64,000 bases of DNA from Actinosynnema sp042752395. Lineage in GTDB: Bacteria > Actinomycetota > Actinomycetes > Mycobacteriales > Pseudonocardiaceae. Under the pieces are notes generated by a model, which saw only the letters and a program-made list of their open reading frames with translations, was not told the origin of the DNA and did no database searches. Positions 51,712-60,212 of this stretch are shown here, piece after piece. The first letter of the stretch is position 1. Each line of letters starts with the position of its first letter. Position numbers and translations under genes: made by a program. Where the stretch lies: positions 1 to 64,000 of the forward strand of contig NZ_JBHYXZ010000025.1 of assembly GCF_042752395.1 (NCBI RefSeq), read 5' to 3'.

Positions 51712-51975
51712 CGAGCGCTCCTTGCCGGGTCCCGGCAAGGAACCACGCGTCGGCCCGGCCGGGTTGCCGCGTTGTCCGGACCACGCGACCGGGAGAGGAT
51801 CAGTGCAGGTCAAAGGCGGCCCGCCGGGCGGGGGAATCCCTTGTGGACGCGCCGGCGGACGGTCCGCCCACGCCTGAGGCCAACCCCGTGCAGGGGCGGT
51901 TCCCGGCCAAGGGGGAGGGGAACCGGCGCCACCGCACCGGAGCACCGCCGAGGTGGGCGTGCTCCGGTGCGCGGG

Positions 51976-52023
51976 GATCGCAAGGTGATCGCAAGGTCGA
52001 CCGGCCGGGGTGTCCACCACAGT
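51976..52023 (+). promoter_or_regulatory. second SARP-type promoter, same architecture
   Basis: GATCGCAAGGTGATCGCAAG (51976-51995) holds two GCAAGG words 11 bp apart; CACAGT at 52018-52023 begins 27 bp after the second, exactly as at 51443/51470, and is followed by GG in both. It lies about 118 bp upstream of the sugar O-methyltransferase-like gene. The rest of 51712-52140 shows no gene. Confidence 0.65.
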
Positions 52024-52140
52024 GGGAGGGTCCGCGGACGACGAGGGTGCACGAGGGCGGGTGTCTTTCGGCGAAGCACTGCGACACCCGCCCGGACCAC
52101 CGCCGGTTTCGACCGGGCCGGCTGGGGTAGCGAACCGGGC

Positions 52141-53004
52141 ATGGGCACACCCGACCGGACGGACCCGCCGCGCGCGTTCGGCGACCTGGCCTCGCGCTTC
52201 GCCGAACGGCTGGCCGCGGTGCGGCCGCTGGTGGACGCCCGCTACGTGCGCCCGGACTGGGCGCGGCGCAACGCGGAACTGGCACGCGACCTGCTGCCGG
52301 CGCCGCCCGCCGACTTCCTGCGCCACCCCTCGATCGCGTTCCAGATGTTCGTCGACGAACGAGTGCTGCCGCACGAACTGCCCTATGTGCGCCCGCGGCT
52401 GGCCGACGAACACCTGCTCGCCGAACCGCCGGTCGGCGACCCGCCGACCACGCCATTGCCGGACAGCGACATCCGGACCTCCTCGAACACCGTGCACCAG
52501 GTGTTCCACCTGCTGCGTTACGAAGAGGCCACCGGGCGGCGCATCGGCGACGCGGCCACGATCGTGGAATGGGGCGGCGGGTTCGGCGCGTTGATGCGCC
52601 TGATAGTCGCCCTGCACGGCGGTGAACCGACGTGCGTCATCTTCGACACCCCGGTCTTCAGCGCGGTGCAGTGGCTCTACCTGTGCGCGGTGCTGGGAGA
52701 GGAACGGGTCGTGCTGCACGACACCGGACCGGTGCGGCCGGTCCGCGGCCGGGTCAACCTCGTGCCGATCGGCCTGGTCGCCGAGACGGACGTGGCCGCC
52801 GACCTGTTCATCTCCAACTGGGCGCTCAACGAGAGCATGCCCGCGGCCAGGCAGGACGTCGTGGACCGCCGCTGGTTCGGCGCGGGGTCGCTGCTGCTCG
52901 CCATGCACGCCGGCGACCCGTTCACCGAGGTGGTGCTGGCGGCGGGCGCGGCGGCGGTGCCGCTCGGCGACTTCATGCCGGGCCAGCAGTACCTGGTCTC
53001 CTGA
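52141..53004 (+). CDS. putative sugar O-methyltransferase
   Basis: SAM-dependent methyltransferase-like protein of 287 residues. Seen: SSNTVHQVFHLLRYEEATGR then the SAM motif IVEWGGGFGALMRL, followed by IFDTPVFSAVQWLYLCAVLG and DLFISNWALNESM. This E-x-G-x-G-F-G plus D-x-P-x-x-x-x-x-Q-x-x-Y-L layout is characteristic of the putative sugar O-methyltransferase family seen in glycan and secondary-metabolite clusters. ATG 52141 has no strong ribosome site. The SARP-like repeat upstream suggests activation by a BTAD regulator. No glycosyltransferase lies nearby. Confidence 0.75.
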   Translation: MGTPDRTDPPRAFGDLASRFAERLAAVRPLVDARYVRPDWARRNAELARDLLPAPPADFLRHPSIAFQMFVDERVLPHELPYVRPRLADEHLLAEPPVGDPPTTPLPDSDIRTSSNTVHQVFHLLRYEEATGRRIGDAATIVEWGGGFGALMRLIVALHGGEPTCVIFDTPVFSAVQWLYLCAVLGEERVVLHDTGPVRPVRGRVNLVPIGLVAETDVAADLFISNWALNESMPAARQDVVDRRWFGAGSLLLAMHAGDPFTEVVLAAGAAAVPLGDFMPGQQYLVS

Positions 53005-53309
53005 CCCCGCGCCACACCGTTCCGAACCTGCTCCGAAGAAATTCCGAAGTCGCTCTGCCCTGCGAATTCCTGAACCGGTCCGTGTGCAATTCCGGACGGC
53101 TCGTGCACGATTGTCGGCACGGTCCCGGCGGTCGCTTGGCCGTCATTTCCGCAGGTGCGGACGTCGGATATCGAGCCGGTCACCGCGAGGTAATCGAATA
53201 AGGTGCAATCGCGGTGATCGCCCGATTACCGCCTGCCGATAGAACTGGCGAGTAAACAACTCGCCCATCCGGCGGGGTGGAATTCGAGACCTCACGTGGG
53301 GGATAGAGC
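53005..53309. other. AT-richer leader upstream of the amine oxidase
   Basis: About 305 bp of lower GC than its surroundings. It contains the hairpin GGCGAGT-AAACA-ACTCGCC at 53247-53265, in the probable 5' untranslated region 45 bp before the oxidase start. No protein is visible. Confidence 0.55.
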
Positions 53310-54743
53310 GTGCGCAAGGTGAGTTCGGAACGTGATGAGCAGGCCGACCGCGGCAGTGGCACGTTGGGTCGGCGGACATTCCTGACGGCGGCCGGCGCGA
53401 CCGCGTTGACCGTGGCGGCCGGGGCCGGCGGCGCGGCCCGCGCGTCGACCCGCGACTCGGCCGACGTGATCGTGATCGGCGCGGGGTTCGCCGGTCTCGC
53501 GGCCGCGCGCGACCTGCGCCTGGCCGGCCACAGCACGGTCGTGCTGGAGGCCCGCAACCGGATCGGCGGCCGCACCTGGACCGGCACGTTCGCCGACCAG
53601 TCCATCGAGTACGGCGGCCAGTGGTTCAGCCTGCGGCAGGCCCGGGCCATGGCCGAGTTGGACCGGTACGGCATCGGCCTCGTCACCGGTGGCGTGGCCG
53701 TGCCCACGTCGTTCTACCCGACCGCCAACGGCCCGCGCGAGGTCGACGCCGTCGCGTCCAACAACCACCTGGTGAGCCTGATCGCCAGGCTGTTCGAGGG
53801 CTCCCAGCAGTACTTCCCGCAGCCGCTGGACCCGTTCGTCCGGCAGGACCTGCTCGCCGCGGTCGACCCGCTGACGCTGCGCGACGGCGTCAACCGGTTG
53901 CGACTGTCCGCACAGGACCACCAGTGGCTCAGCGCCGTCACCTCGATCTACTCCGGTGGCACCGACACGACCGGCGGCCTCACCGCGCTGGCCCAGTGGT
54001 GGGCGCTGTGCGGGTGGAACCAGGAGGGCTGGGACTCGCTGAACGCCTTCCGCCCTGTGGGCGGGATGCGCGCGGTGCTCGACGCGCTGCTCGCCGAGAG
54101 CCAGGCGGACCTGCGGCTCAACAGCCCCGTCGCGGCGGTCCTCGACAACGGCCGCACCGTCGAGGTGGTGACCACCACCGGGGCCAGGTACACCGCGGGC
54201 GCGGTGGTCGTGGCCGTGCCGGTCAACGTCTGGCGCACCATCTACTTCGCACCGGGCCTGCCCCGCGCGCACAGCGCCGCGACCACCCAGGGCGTGGGCG
54301 TGCCGAACGCGATCAAGGTGCACCTCCGGTTGGCCCCCGGCGTGACCACGTCGGCGATCGGCCCGGCGGGCGCGCCGTTCTCCTGGGTGATCCCGCAGGG
54401 CGACCTGGCGAACGGCGACCAGCTGGCGGTGGCGTTCAGCGTCGACCCGACGCTGCCGCTCAACGACCGCGCGGCCCTGGAGGCCAGGCTCAACACGGTG
54501 CTGCCGGGCGCGCGGGTCCGGGACTTCCGGACGACCGCGTGGCACCGGGAGCAGTTCACCCGCGGCGGCTGGGCGCTGCGCAGGCCCAACCAGCTCACGA
54601 CGATCGTGCGCGGCCTGCAGCAGGCGCACGGCCGGGTCACGTTCGCCGGCGGTGACATCGCGGTGGGCTACCACGGTTTCGTCGAGGGCGCGCTGGAGAC
54701 CGGCTCCCGCGCCGCCTCGCAGGTGGCCGAGCTGCTGTCCTGA
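53310..54743 (+). CDS. Tat-exported flavin monoamine oxidase
   Basis: FAD-dependent amine oxidase of 477 residues. Seen: twin-arginine signal GRRTFLTAAG followed by an Ala-rich hydrophobic stretch, FAD motif VIVIGAGFAGLAAARDL with EARNRIGGRTWT, SIEYGGQWF, and the C-terminal FAD contact FAGGDIAVGYHGFVEGALET. In this family the flavin-proximal aromatic pair is formed by Trp/Tyr near the end; here GY-H-G-F. It oxidises a primary amine outside the membrane, giving aldehyde, ammonia and peroxide. GTG 53310 has GGGGGA about 9 bp upstream; ATG 53334 is a less likely start. Ends in a strong hairpin. Confidence 0.92.
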   Translation: MRKVSSERDEQADRGSGTLGRRTFLTAAGATALTVAAGAGGAARASTRDSADVIVIGAGFAGLAAARDLRLAGHSTVVLEARNRIGGRTWTGTFADQSIEYGGQWFSLRQARAMAELDRYGIGLVTGGVAVPTSFYPTANGPREVDAVASNNHLVSLIARLFEGSQQYFPQPLDPFVRQDLLAAVDPLTLRDGVNRLRLSAQDHQWLSAVTSIYSGGTDTTGGLTALAQWWALCGWNQEGWDSLNAFRPVGGMRAVLDALLAESQADLRLNSPVAAVLDNGRTVEVVTTTGARYTAGAVVVAVPVNVWRTIYFAPGLPRAHSAATTQGVGVPNAIKVHLRLAPGVTTSAIGPAGAPFSWVIPQGDLANGDQLAVAFSVDPTLPLNDRAALEARLNTVLPGARVRDFRTTAWHREQFTRGGWALRRPNQLTTIVRGLQQAHGRVTFAGGDIAVGYHGFVEGALETGSRAASQVAELLS

Positions 54744-54751
54744 CGGACGGA

Positions 54752-54780
54752 GGGGTCCGGTCCACAGTGGACCGGACCCC
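54752..54780. terminator. bidirectional hairpin terminator
   Basis: A 13-14-bp perfect inverted repeat (GGGGTCCGGTCCAC and complement) with a very small loop, between the convergent amine oxidase and SARP regulator genes. Confidence 0.85.
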
Positions 54781-54815
54781 GTTCGTCGTCCCCAGTCGTC
54801 AGCGAGCCGAACGCG

Positions 54816-56813
54816 CTACTCGGCCAGGGCGCCGGTGTAGTTCAGCGTCGCCGCGGGCGCGAGTCGCCGCGTGGTGTCCTGCGGGCCGCCCGGCAGGTCC
54901 AGCGGGATCGTCGTGGTGTTGCTCCGGCCCATTCCCCATTGTGGGCGCTTCCCCAGGAGCTCCAGGTCGGTCGCCACCACCACGAGCAGCGGCAGCGCAC
55001 GGCGGGAGCCGGTCATGTCGTCGAGCAGGTCGAGCAGCGAGTCGTCGGTCAGGTGCAGGTCGTCGATGAGCACCACGGCGGGTCGGTTGAGGCTCATCCG
55101 GTCGACGAATCGCCCCCCGGGCGGCACGTCGAGCGCGCCCGCGGCGAGGTCGTGCCGGGGCGCGTGCGCGTGCGTGGGCAACCCGCCGAACGCCTCCACC
55201 AGCGCCCTGGTCGCCTCGCCGGACGGTCCGCCGCCGCACCGCAGCGTCACCACGTGGGCCTGGTCGGTGCGGCTCACCGAGCGGGCGAACCCCTCGATCA
55301 GCCGGGACTTCCCGGTGCCCGCCGCGCCGAGCACGGTGACCAGGTGCGGCCGCGACCACGTGCCCACCCAGCCGAGCAGGTCGTGCAGCAGGCCGATCTC
55401 GCCCTTGCGCGCGTACGCCCCGACCGCCGCCGGCGAGCGCTCCCGCACCTGCCACGCCGCGAACGCGTCGCCCTTGGCGTGCTCGAACACGACGTGGTCG
55501 TAGGTGACGGCCGACGACGCGCTCCGGGTCGTGGCGCACACCCAGATCTCCCCGGCGGGCACGTGCGCCAGCAGCGTCGCGCACTCGTCCAGCGACGCGG
55601 GCGCCACGGCGTGCAGGTCGCGCGCCGCGCCGGAGACGCGGATCTTGCCGGTCACGACCGCGGCGTGGAAGCTCACGCCCCGCCCGGCGGTGCGCGGGTC
55701 GTCCGCGAGCACCTGGCGGATCGCGGCCGCGGCGCACACCATCCGGGGGTCTTCCTCGGTCTCGTCGATGTCGAACAGCGCCAGCGACATCGAGCCGATC
55801 GACGTGGTGATCGTCCCGTCGAAGCGGGCCACGACCTCGGGGATGATCTCCGCTAGCAGGTCCGCGGCCCGGTCGTCGTGGTCGTCGGAGCGGGCCCGGA
55901 TCATCAGGATGCCGACCTGGCGCACACCCGGCGCCTCCGGCTCCGGCCGCGGCCTCGGCGCGGGCACCGGGTGCGGCGTGGTGACCGGCCGCCGCGGGCG
56001 CACCACCACGGGCGCGGGCGACACGCCGGGCGGAGCCACCCGGGCCAGCTCCGGGTCGTGGTTCAGGATGGCCTGCTGCAACGACTGCAACTGCTGGCTC
56101 GGCTCCAGGCCCAGGTTGTCGACCAGCTCGGCGCGCGTGCGCCGGTAGACCTGGAGCGCGTCGGCCTGCCTGCCGCTGCGGTACAGGGCGAGCATGAGCT
56201 GACCGCAGCGCCTCTCCCGCAGCGGTTCCTGCTCGACCACCAGCGCCAGCTCGTCGAGCGCGGTCCGGTGCCGGCCGCACGCCAGCTCCGCGTCGAAGTA
56301 GTCCTCCGTGACGTCGAGGCGGGCGTTCTCCAGGGCGGTCAACTCCGGCCACGTCGCACAGGTGTCCACGAGGTCGGCCATGGCCGGGCCGCGCCACAGC
56401 GCGAGCGCCTTGCCCAGCAGCGAGGCGGCGACCTCCGGCGACCCGCTCGCCAACTCCGCCCGGCCCTCCCTGACCAGGCGGAGGAACCAGTGCATGTCGA
56501 CCTTCTCCTGCTCGACGCGCAGCATGTAGCCGGGCGCCTGCGTGCGCAGCTCGACCTGCTCGTCCGCGTCGGCTCCCTCACCGAGCAGGTTGCGCAGGCT
56601 CCAGACGGCGTTCTGGAGGATCTTCCGGGCGGTCTTCGGCTCCTCCTCGACCCACAGCGCCTGCAGGAGCCTGCGGGTGGCGACGACGCGATTCGGGTTC
56701 ATCAGCAGCAGGGCGAGCGTCGCCCGCTGCTTCGCGCCGCCCAGGGTGAGCGGTCGACCGCCGGATAAGACCTCGACAGGACCTAATATATTGAAACGCA
56801 ACGATGCCCCCAT
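54816..56813 (-). CDS. SARP/BTAD regulator with cyclase-like and AAA ATPase domains
   Basis: Regulator of 665 residues. Order: winged-helix DNA-binding domain (LRFNILGPVEVLSGGRPLTL), BTAD (to about 245), a Pro/Arg linker, a middle region (about 300-430, IIPEVVARFDGTITTSIGSM and GVSFHAAVVTGKIRV) resembling a degenerate class III nucleotidyl cyclase without the catalytic Asp pair, then an AAA ATPase with GAAGTGKSRLIEGF and VVLIDDLHLTDDSL. The ATPase ends early; there is no TPR tail. ATG 56813 lacks a ribosome site and may be leaderless; the upstream DNA is AT-rich (for example TAATATATTG inside the first codons). Convergent with the amine oxidase, from which a terminator separates it. Confidence 0.85.
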   Translation of the reverse strand: MGASLRFNILGPVEVLSGGRPLTLGGAKQRATLALLLMNPNRVVATRRLLQALWVEEEPKTARKILQNAVWSLRNLLGEGADADEQVELRTQAPGYMLRVEQEKVDMHWFLRLVREGRAELASGSPEVAASLLGKALALWRGPAMADLVDTCATWPELTALENARLDVTEDYFDAELACGRHRTALDELALVVEQEPLRERRCGQLMLALYRSGRQADALQVYRRTRAELVDNLGLEPSQQLQSLQQAILNHDPELARVAPPGVSPAPVVVRPRRPVTTPHPVPAPRPRPEPEAPGVRQVGILMIRARSDDHDDRAADLLAEIIPEVVARFDGTITTSIGSMSLALFDIDETEEDPRMVCAAAAIRQVLADDPRTAGRGVSFHAAVVTGKIRVSGAARDLHAVAPASLDECATLLAHVPAGEIWVCATTRSASSAVTYDHVVFEHAKGDAFAAWQVRERSPAAVGAYARKGEIGLLHDLLGWVGTWSRPHLVTVLGAAGTGKSRLIEGFARSVSRTDQAHVVTLRCGGGPSGEATRALVEAFGGLPTHAHAPRHDLAAGALDVPPGGRFVDRMSLNRPAVVLIDDLHLTDDSLLDLLDDMTGSRRALPLLVVVATDLELLGKRPQWGMGRSNTTTIPLDLPGGPQDTTRRLAPAATLNYTGALAE

Positions 56814-57653
56814 GGTTCGCGTAACAGGTGAGTACGGTCTCGATCGCTGCGCGGTCTCCGATGACTGCGCTCGGCGTCCGCTATCTGTTAAATCACTATT
56901 GGAGTAACCTCCGCACACCGTGGTGGCCCACCCCGGATAAGGTTACCCCCAAAACGAATGTAGCATCATCGGCGATATGATCACCTATCCGCCATTCGGT
57001 GGCACTGGTGGCTGCTTCCTCGTGTCTTGGTGGCGTCCTCTTTCGGGTTCCGACGGTTTACGGAACAGTCGGCACGGCTCCGTTCGCGGAGTCGTGTCCG
57101 GCCGAAAGGACGCCGACGTCGAGTGCGGCCACCCGATTCGCCCACCGGTTCGGCCACACCGGTGGTCGTCCGGTCACTACGGGATCCCGGTCGTCGAGTC
57201 CGGGGCTCCCGCCCGGCCGGCCGGTGGATCGACCGTGGTCACGGGCCACTTCGCCGCGGCAACGGGCATCGCGGTGAACTCCCTGCGAACACCTCGGTCC
57301 CCGCCGGACCCGACCGGCGCGGCCGAGCGGTCGGCGCGGGCCGCGTCGGTCGGCGCGCGGGAGGGCAGCGGGTGCTGTACCGATCATGAATAGCGATTCG
57401 CGGATGTTCGCGGCCGGGTCGGCGGCAGTGCGGGCCGGGCCTGACGGCGTGAGGATTGCGGTTGCGGCGATCGTGCCGATACCCCTCTCGAATCGGAACG
57501 CGTCGGTCCGGTGTGAAGTTCCGGTGAGCGCGCGCGGTGTATGACCGATATGGGTGGTGAACCTGCCGGCGAACAGGGGGCGAACGGTCGACAACGCGGT
57601 GCGGAGACCGAACGCCACCGCGATGTGCCGGACGATTCCCCGGGCGCGGACGC
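56814..57653. other. region without recognised gene upstream of the SARP regulator
   Basis: About 840 bp. The part 56814-57000 is AT-rich relative to the window and should contain the SARP promoter. A plus-strand frame (56977-57393) is open from ATG but has mixed third-position composition and no family. The remainder has no visible gene, RNA or repeat. Confidence 0.45.
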
Positions 57654-58352
57654 TCAGCATGCGGAGGGCGTCATAGGCCGCCATCGCGTGGGGTGAACGT
57701 CGTCGTGCCGACACCGGTGGACGCGCGCGAGCGAAAACCCGGGACCGGTGATCACCGGTCCTCCGGTCGCCCGACCTCTGGCCGCCGGGTCGCCGACCGC
57801 CTGGCCGCCGACCGCCGAGGCACCGCCCGGCCGGCTGCCGACCGCGGGACCGCCGACCACCGGAGCACTGAACGCCGAGCAGCCGACCACCGGAGCGCTG
57901 ATCGACCGGGCGCTGATCGCCGAGCCGCTGAACGCCCAGCCCTCGATCGCCGGGCCACCGAACGCGTCGCAGCCCGTCGCCGTCGCGGCGGCCGCACCGT
58001 GCGCGGTGCGGGCGGCCACCGGAGGCCGGGTCGGTGCGCCGAGCGCGGAGGCGATCGGGGACGGCGCGGTCGCGGGCACCCGCCGTTCGCCCGGCGAGCC
58101 GCAGGTCGTGCATCCGGGGGTCGGGATGACGACCTGCGGTTCGGCGGGCTCGGGGGAGCGGTCGGGGCGGAGCTGCGCCGGTGGTTGCCGGCGGCGCGGG
58201 TCGGGGACGGCGCCGACCCGCGCGAGGGCTTCGCTCAGTGTTTCGCGCACGGAAGGGTAGACCTGCCGCGCCGGTGAAATTCGTCGCGGCCGGGGCGACG
58301 AATTTCGGGCGGCAGCCCGGTCTAATCCTGTGACAGAGGTCTGCGTGCGCAT
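57654..58352 (-). CDS. hypothetical protein with five-residue periodic segment
   Basis: Open frame of 232 codons from ATG 58352. Codons between about 58260 and 57740 end in G or C in roughly nine of ten cases, unlike the other frames, supporting coding on this strand. The first 30 codons are poorer, so GTG 58250 may be the true start; neither has a clear ribosome site. Sequence: RETLSEALARVGAVPDPRRR, a CTTCG segment, then about 80 residues with 5-residue rhythm (AFGGP AIEGW AFSGS AISAR). This looks like a pentapeptide-like array but misses the canonical A-[D/N]-L-x-x positions. Function unknown; divergent from the sigma factor gene. Confidence 0.42.
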   Translation of the reverse strand: MRTQTSVTGLDRAAARNSSPRPRRISPARQVYPSVRETLSEALARVGAVPDPRRRQPPAQLRPDRSPEPAEPQVVIPTPGCTTCGSPGERRVPATAPSPIASALGAPTRPPVAARTAHGAAAATATGCDAFGGPAIEGWAFSGSAISARSISAPVVGCSAFSAPVVGGPAVGSRPGGASAVGGQAVGDPAARGRATGGPVITGPGFSLARVHRCRHDDVHPTRWRPMTPSAC

Positions 58353-58364
58353 GGGGGGCTGGAG

Positions 58365-59393
58365 ATGGAGTTGCACTCGCAGGGTGTTGACCAGGACATG
58401 ACGGTGAACGACCGCTCGGACGTGGACGCGGAGTTCATGCTGCAGGCCAACTCGCTGCGGGGGGAGCTGCTCGCGCACTGCTACCAGCTGCTCGGCTCGG
58501 TGCACGACGCCGAGGACCAGGTGCAGGAGACCCTGCTGCGCGCGTGGCGCTCGTACGGCGATTTCGAGGGTCGCTCGTCATTCCGCACCTGGCTGTACCG
58601 CATCGCCACGAACGTCTGCCTCACCGCGCTGGAGAGCCGCCAGCGCCGTCCGCTGCCGTCCGGGCTGCCGCACTCGCGGGGCGACGAACAGGCGCACGGC
58701 ACGTGGAGCATGGAGGACGGCGCGCTCCTGGGCGCGAGTTCCCCCACGCTGGAGAGCACCGACCCGGCGGCGATCGTCGCCTCGCGCGAACGCCGCGCCC
58801 AGGCCCTGCAGATGGTGTGGAAGCACCTGTCGCCCCGCCAGCGCGCGGTGCTGATCCTGCGCGACGTGCTCAACTGGCAGGCCAACGAGATCGCGGAGGT
58901 GATCGGCACGTCCGGCAGCGCCGTGCACAGCATGCTGCGCCGCGCCCGCGCCCAGCTGGCCCAGGTCTCGGCGGTGGCCGCGGACGAGATCGACCCCGCC
59001 TGGCGGGAGATGCTCGACCAGTACGCCGCGGCGTTCGAGAGCGGCGACATGGCGGTGCTGGTGAGCCTGCTGACCGACGGGGCGGTGATGGACGTCGGCA
59101 ACGCCGAGCCGGAGGTGCTCACCGGCCGGGACATCGTCGCGCGGCACCTGGAGCTGTGCCCGACCCTGGGCAACTGCCACATGGTCCCCATCACCATCTC
59201 GGGCAAGCCGGGGTTCGCCGTCTACCGGCCGACCCCGGACGGCGTCCTGCGGGCGCACTCCATCGAGGTGTTGGACATGTCGGATTCGGGGATCGAGGGC
59301 ATCACCGTGGCCGAGGACCGCGCGGTGTTCTCCCTGTACGGCCTCCCCTCGACCATCGAGGCCGACGCCCGAGTGCGGACACGCCGTCCTTGA
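58365..59393 (+). CDS. ECF sigma factor with C-terminal SnoaL-like domain (SigX5/SigG type)
   Basis: Sigma-70 family protein of 342 residues. Region 2 at about 28-95 (LGSVHDAEDQVQETLLRAWR), the subgroup mark SRQRRPLPSGLP, region 4 at about 145-195 (LSPRQRAVLILRDVLNWQAN and GTSGSAVHSMLRRAR), then a SnoaL/NTF2-like domain (about 205-335) characteristic of the TIGR02960 (SigX5) group, where it replaces an anti-sigma factor as regulator. No anti-sigma gene is adjacent, consistent with this. ATG 58365 with a G-run about 7 bp upstream; ATG 58398 is possible. The stop overlaps a TTG start of the next gene. Confidence 0.92.
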   Translation: MELHSQGVDQDMTVNDRSDVDAEFMLQANSLRGELLAHCYQLLGSVHDAEDQVQETLLRAWRSYGDFEGRSSFRTWLYRIATNVCLTALESRQRRPLPSGLPHSRGDEQAHGTWSMEDGALLGASSPTLESTDPAAIVASRERRAQALQMVWKHLSPRQRAVLILRDVLNWQANEIAEVIGTSGSAVHSMLRRARAQLAQVSAVAADEIDPAWREMLDQYAAAFESGDMAVLVSLLTDGAVMDVGNAEPEVLTGRDIVARHLELCPTLGNCHMVPITISGKPGFAVYRPTPDGVLRAHSIEVLDMSDSGIEGITVAEDRAVFSLYGLPSTIEADARVRTRRP

Positions 59394-60004
59394 GGATCTA
59401 CCAGGAGGCGCTGGCCGATCTCGTCCGCGGCAAGGACCTGGCCGAACGCGCGACAGGTTACGCCCGCTTCGTCGTCAACCACGTGACGACCGACCACTTC
59501 TCCCTGCCGACGCCGTGCCGGCCGTGGGACATGTGGACGCTGCTGGCGCACGTCAACGACTCCCTGGCCGCGTTGTGCGAGGGCATCGAGCACCGGCGGC
59601 TCGCCCTGGCCCCCGCGCCGCCCGCGCCCGGCGGCGGTGACGTGCTCGCGGCGTTCCGCCACCTCAGCACCAGGCTGCTGGAGTCGTGGACCGGAGCCGG
59701 TCGCCGGGGCGGCGACCGGCTCGTCGAGGTCGGCGGCACGCCGCTGCACGGCCTGGTGCTGGCGGGCACGGGCGCGCTGGAGATCGTCGTGCACGGCTGG
59801 GACATCGCGCGGACGTGCGGCGCGGACTGCGTCATCCCGGACGCGCTGGCCGCGGACCTCTACGACTTCGCCCGGGTCGTGGTGGGACCGACCGACCGGC
59901 GCCCGCAGTTCGCCGACCCGGTGCCGGTGACCGCGTCGGCCACGCCCGGCGACCGGCTGGTGGCCTACCTCGGCCGCGACCCGAACCTGGTCCTGCGGCG
60001 GTAA
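59390..60004 (+). CDS. TIGR03086-family metal-binding (maleylpyruvate isomerase-like) protein
   Basis: About 204 residues. The N-terminal DinB-like four-helix domain contains PTPCRPWDMWTLLAHVNDSL, with the His of the metal site, and a second part ALEIVVHGWDIARTCGADCV that carries the family's H-G-W-D motif. The proteins are related to mycothiol-dependent maleylpyruvate isomerase, pointing to mycothiol chemistry. No ATG or GTG start fits the frame well; TTG 59390 overlaps the sigma factor stop (TTGA), suggesting coupled translation. This arrangement beside a SigX5-type sigma factor recurs in actinobacteria and hints at a functional link. Confidence 0.82.
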   Translation: MRIYQEALADLVRGKDLAERATGYARFVVNHVTTDHFSLPTPCRPWDMWTLLAHVNDSLAALCEGIEHRRLALAPAPPAPGGGDVLAAFRHLSTRLLESWTGAGRRGGDRLVEVGGTPLHGLVLAGTGALEIVVHGWDIARTCGADCVIPDALAADLYDFARVVVGPTDRRPQFADPVPVTASATPGDRLVAYLGRDPNLVLRR

Positions 60005-60076
60005 CGGGCTGCGCGCGGGACCGGGGTCGTGCGGGACCGGCGGAGGTCCGGAACCTCGGTCGACCCCCACGGCGTT

Positions 60077-60161
60077 GGGGGCCGCCCGGGCGGGGGGGGG
60101 GGGCGCGCGGGGGGGCGGCCCCCCCCCGGGGCCCCCCCCCGGGGGGGGGGGCCCCCCCCCA
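60077..60161. other. G/C homopolymer stretch, probable assembly artefact
   Basis: Alternating runs of up to twelve G and ten C over 85 bp with no other base except one cluster of mixed G/C. It resembles the sequence beside the N gap at 44 kb, so linkage of the sigma factor unit to the oxidative cluster on the right is uncertain. Confidence 0.7.
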
Positions 60162-60212
60162 CGCTCCGGACCATCGGTCGGCGACGGTCGGTCGGCGCGG
60201 GCGGCGTGCCGG

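Noticed and set aside
56977..57393. Plus-strand frame of 138 codons
   Set aside because: Mixed third-position composition, no ribosome site and no recognisable motif.
57748..58260. Plus-strand open frame overlapping the five-residue-periodic region
   Set aside because: The minus strand shows clearly better G/C-ending codon bias here; only one of the two can be coding.
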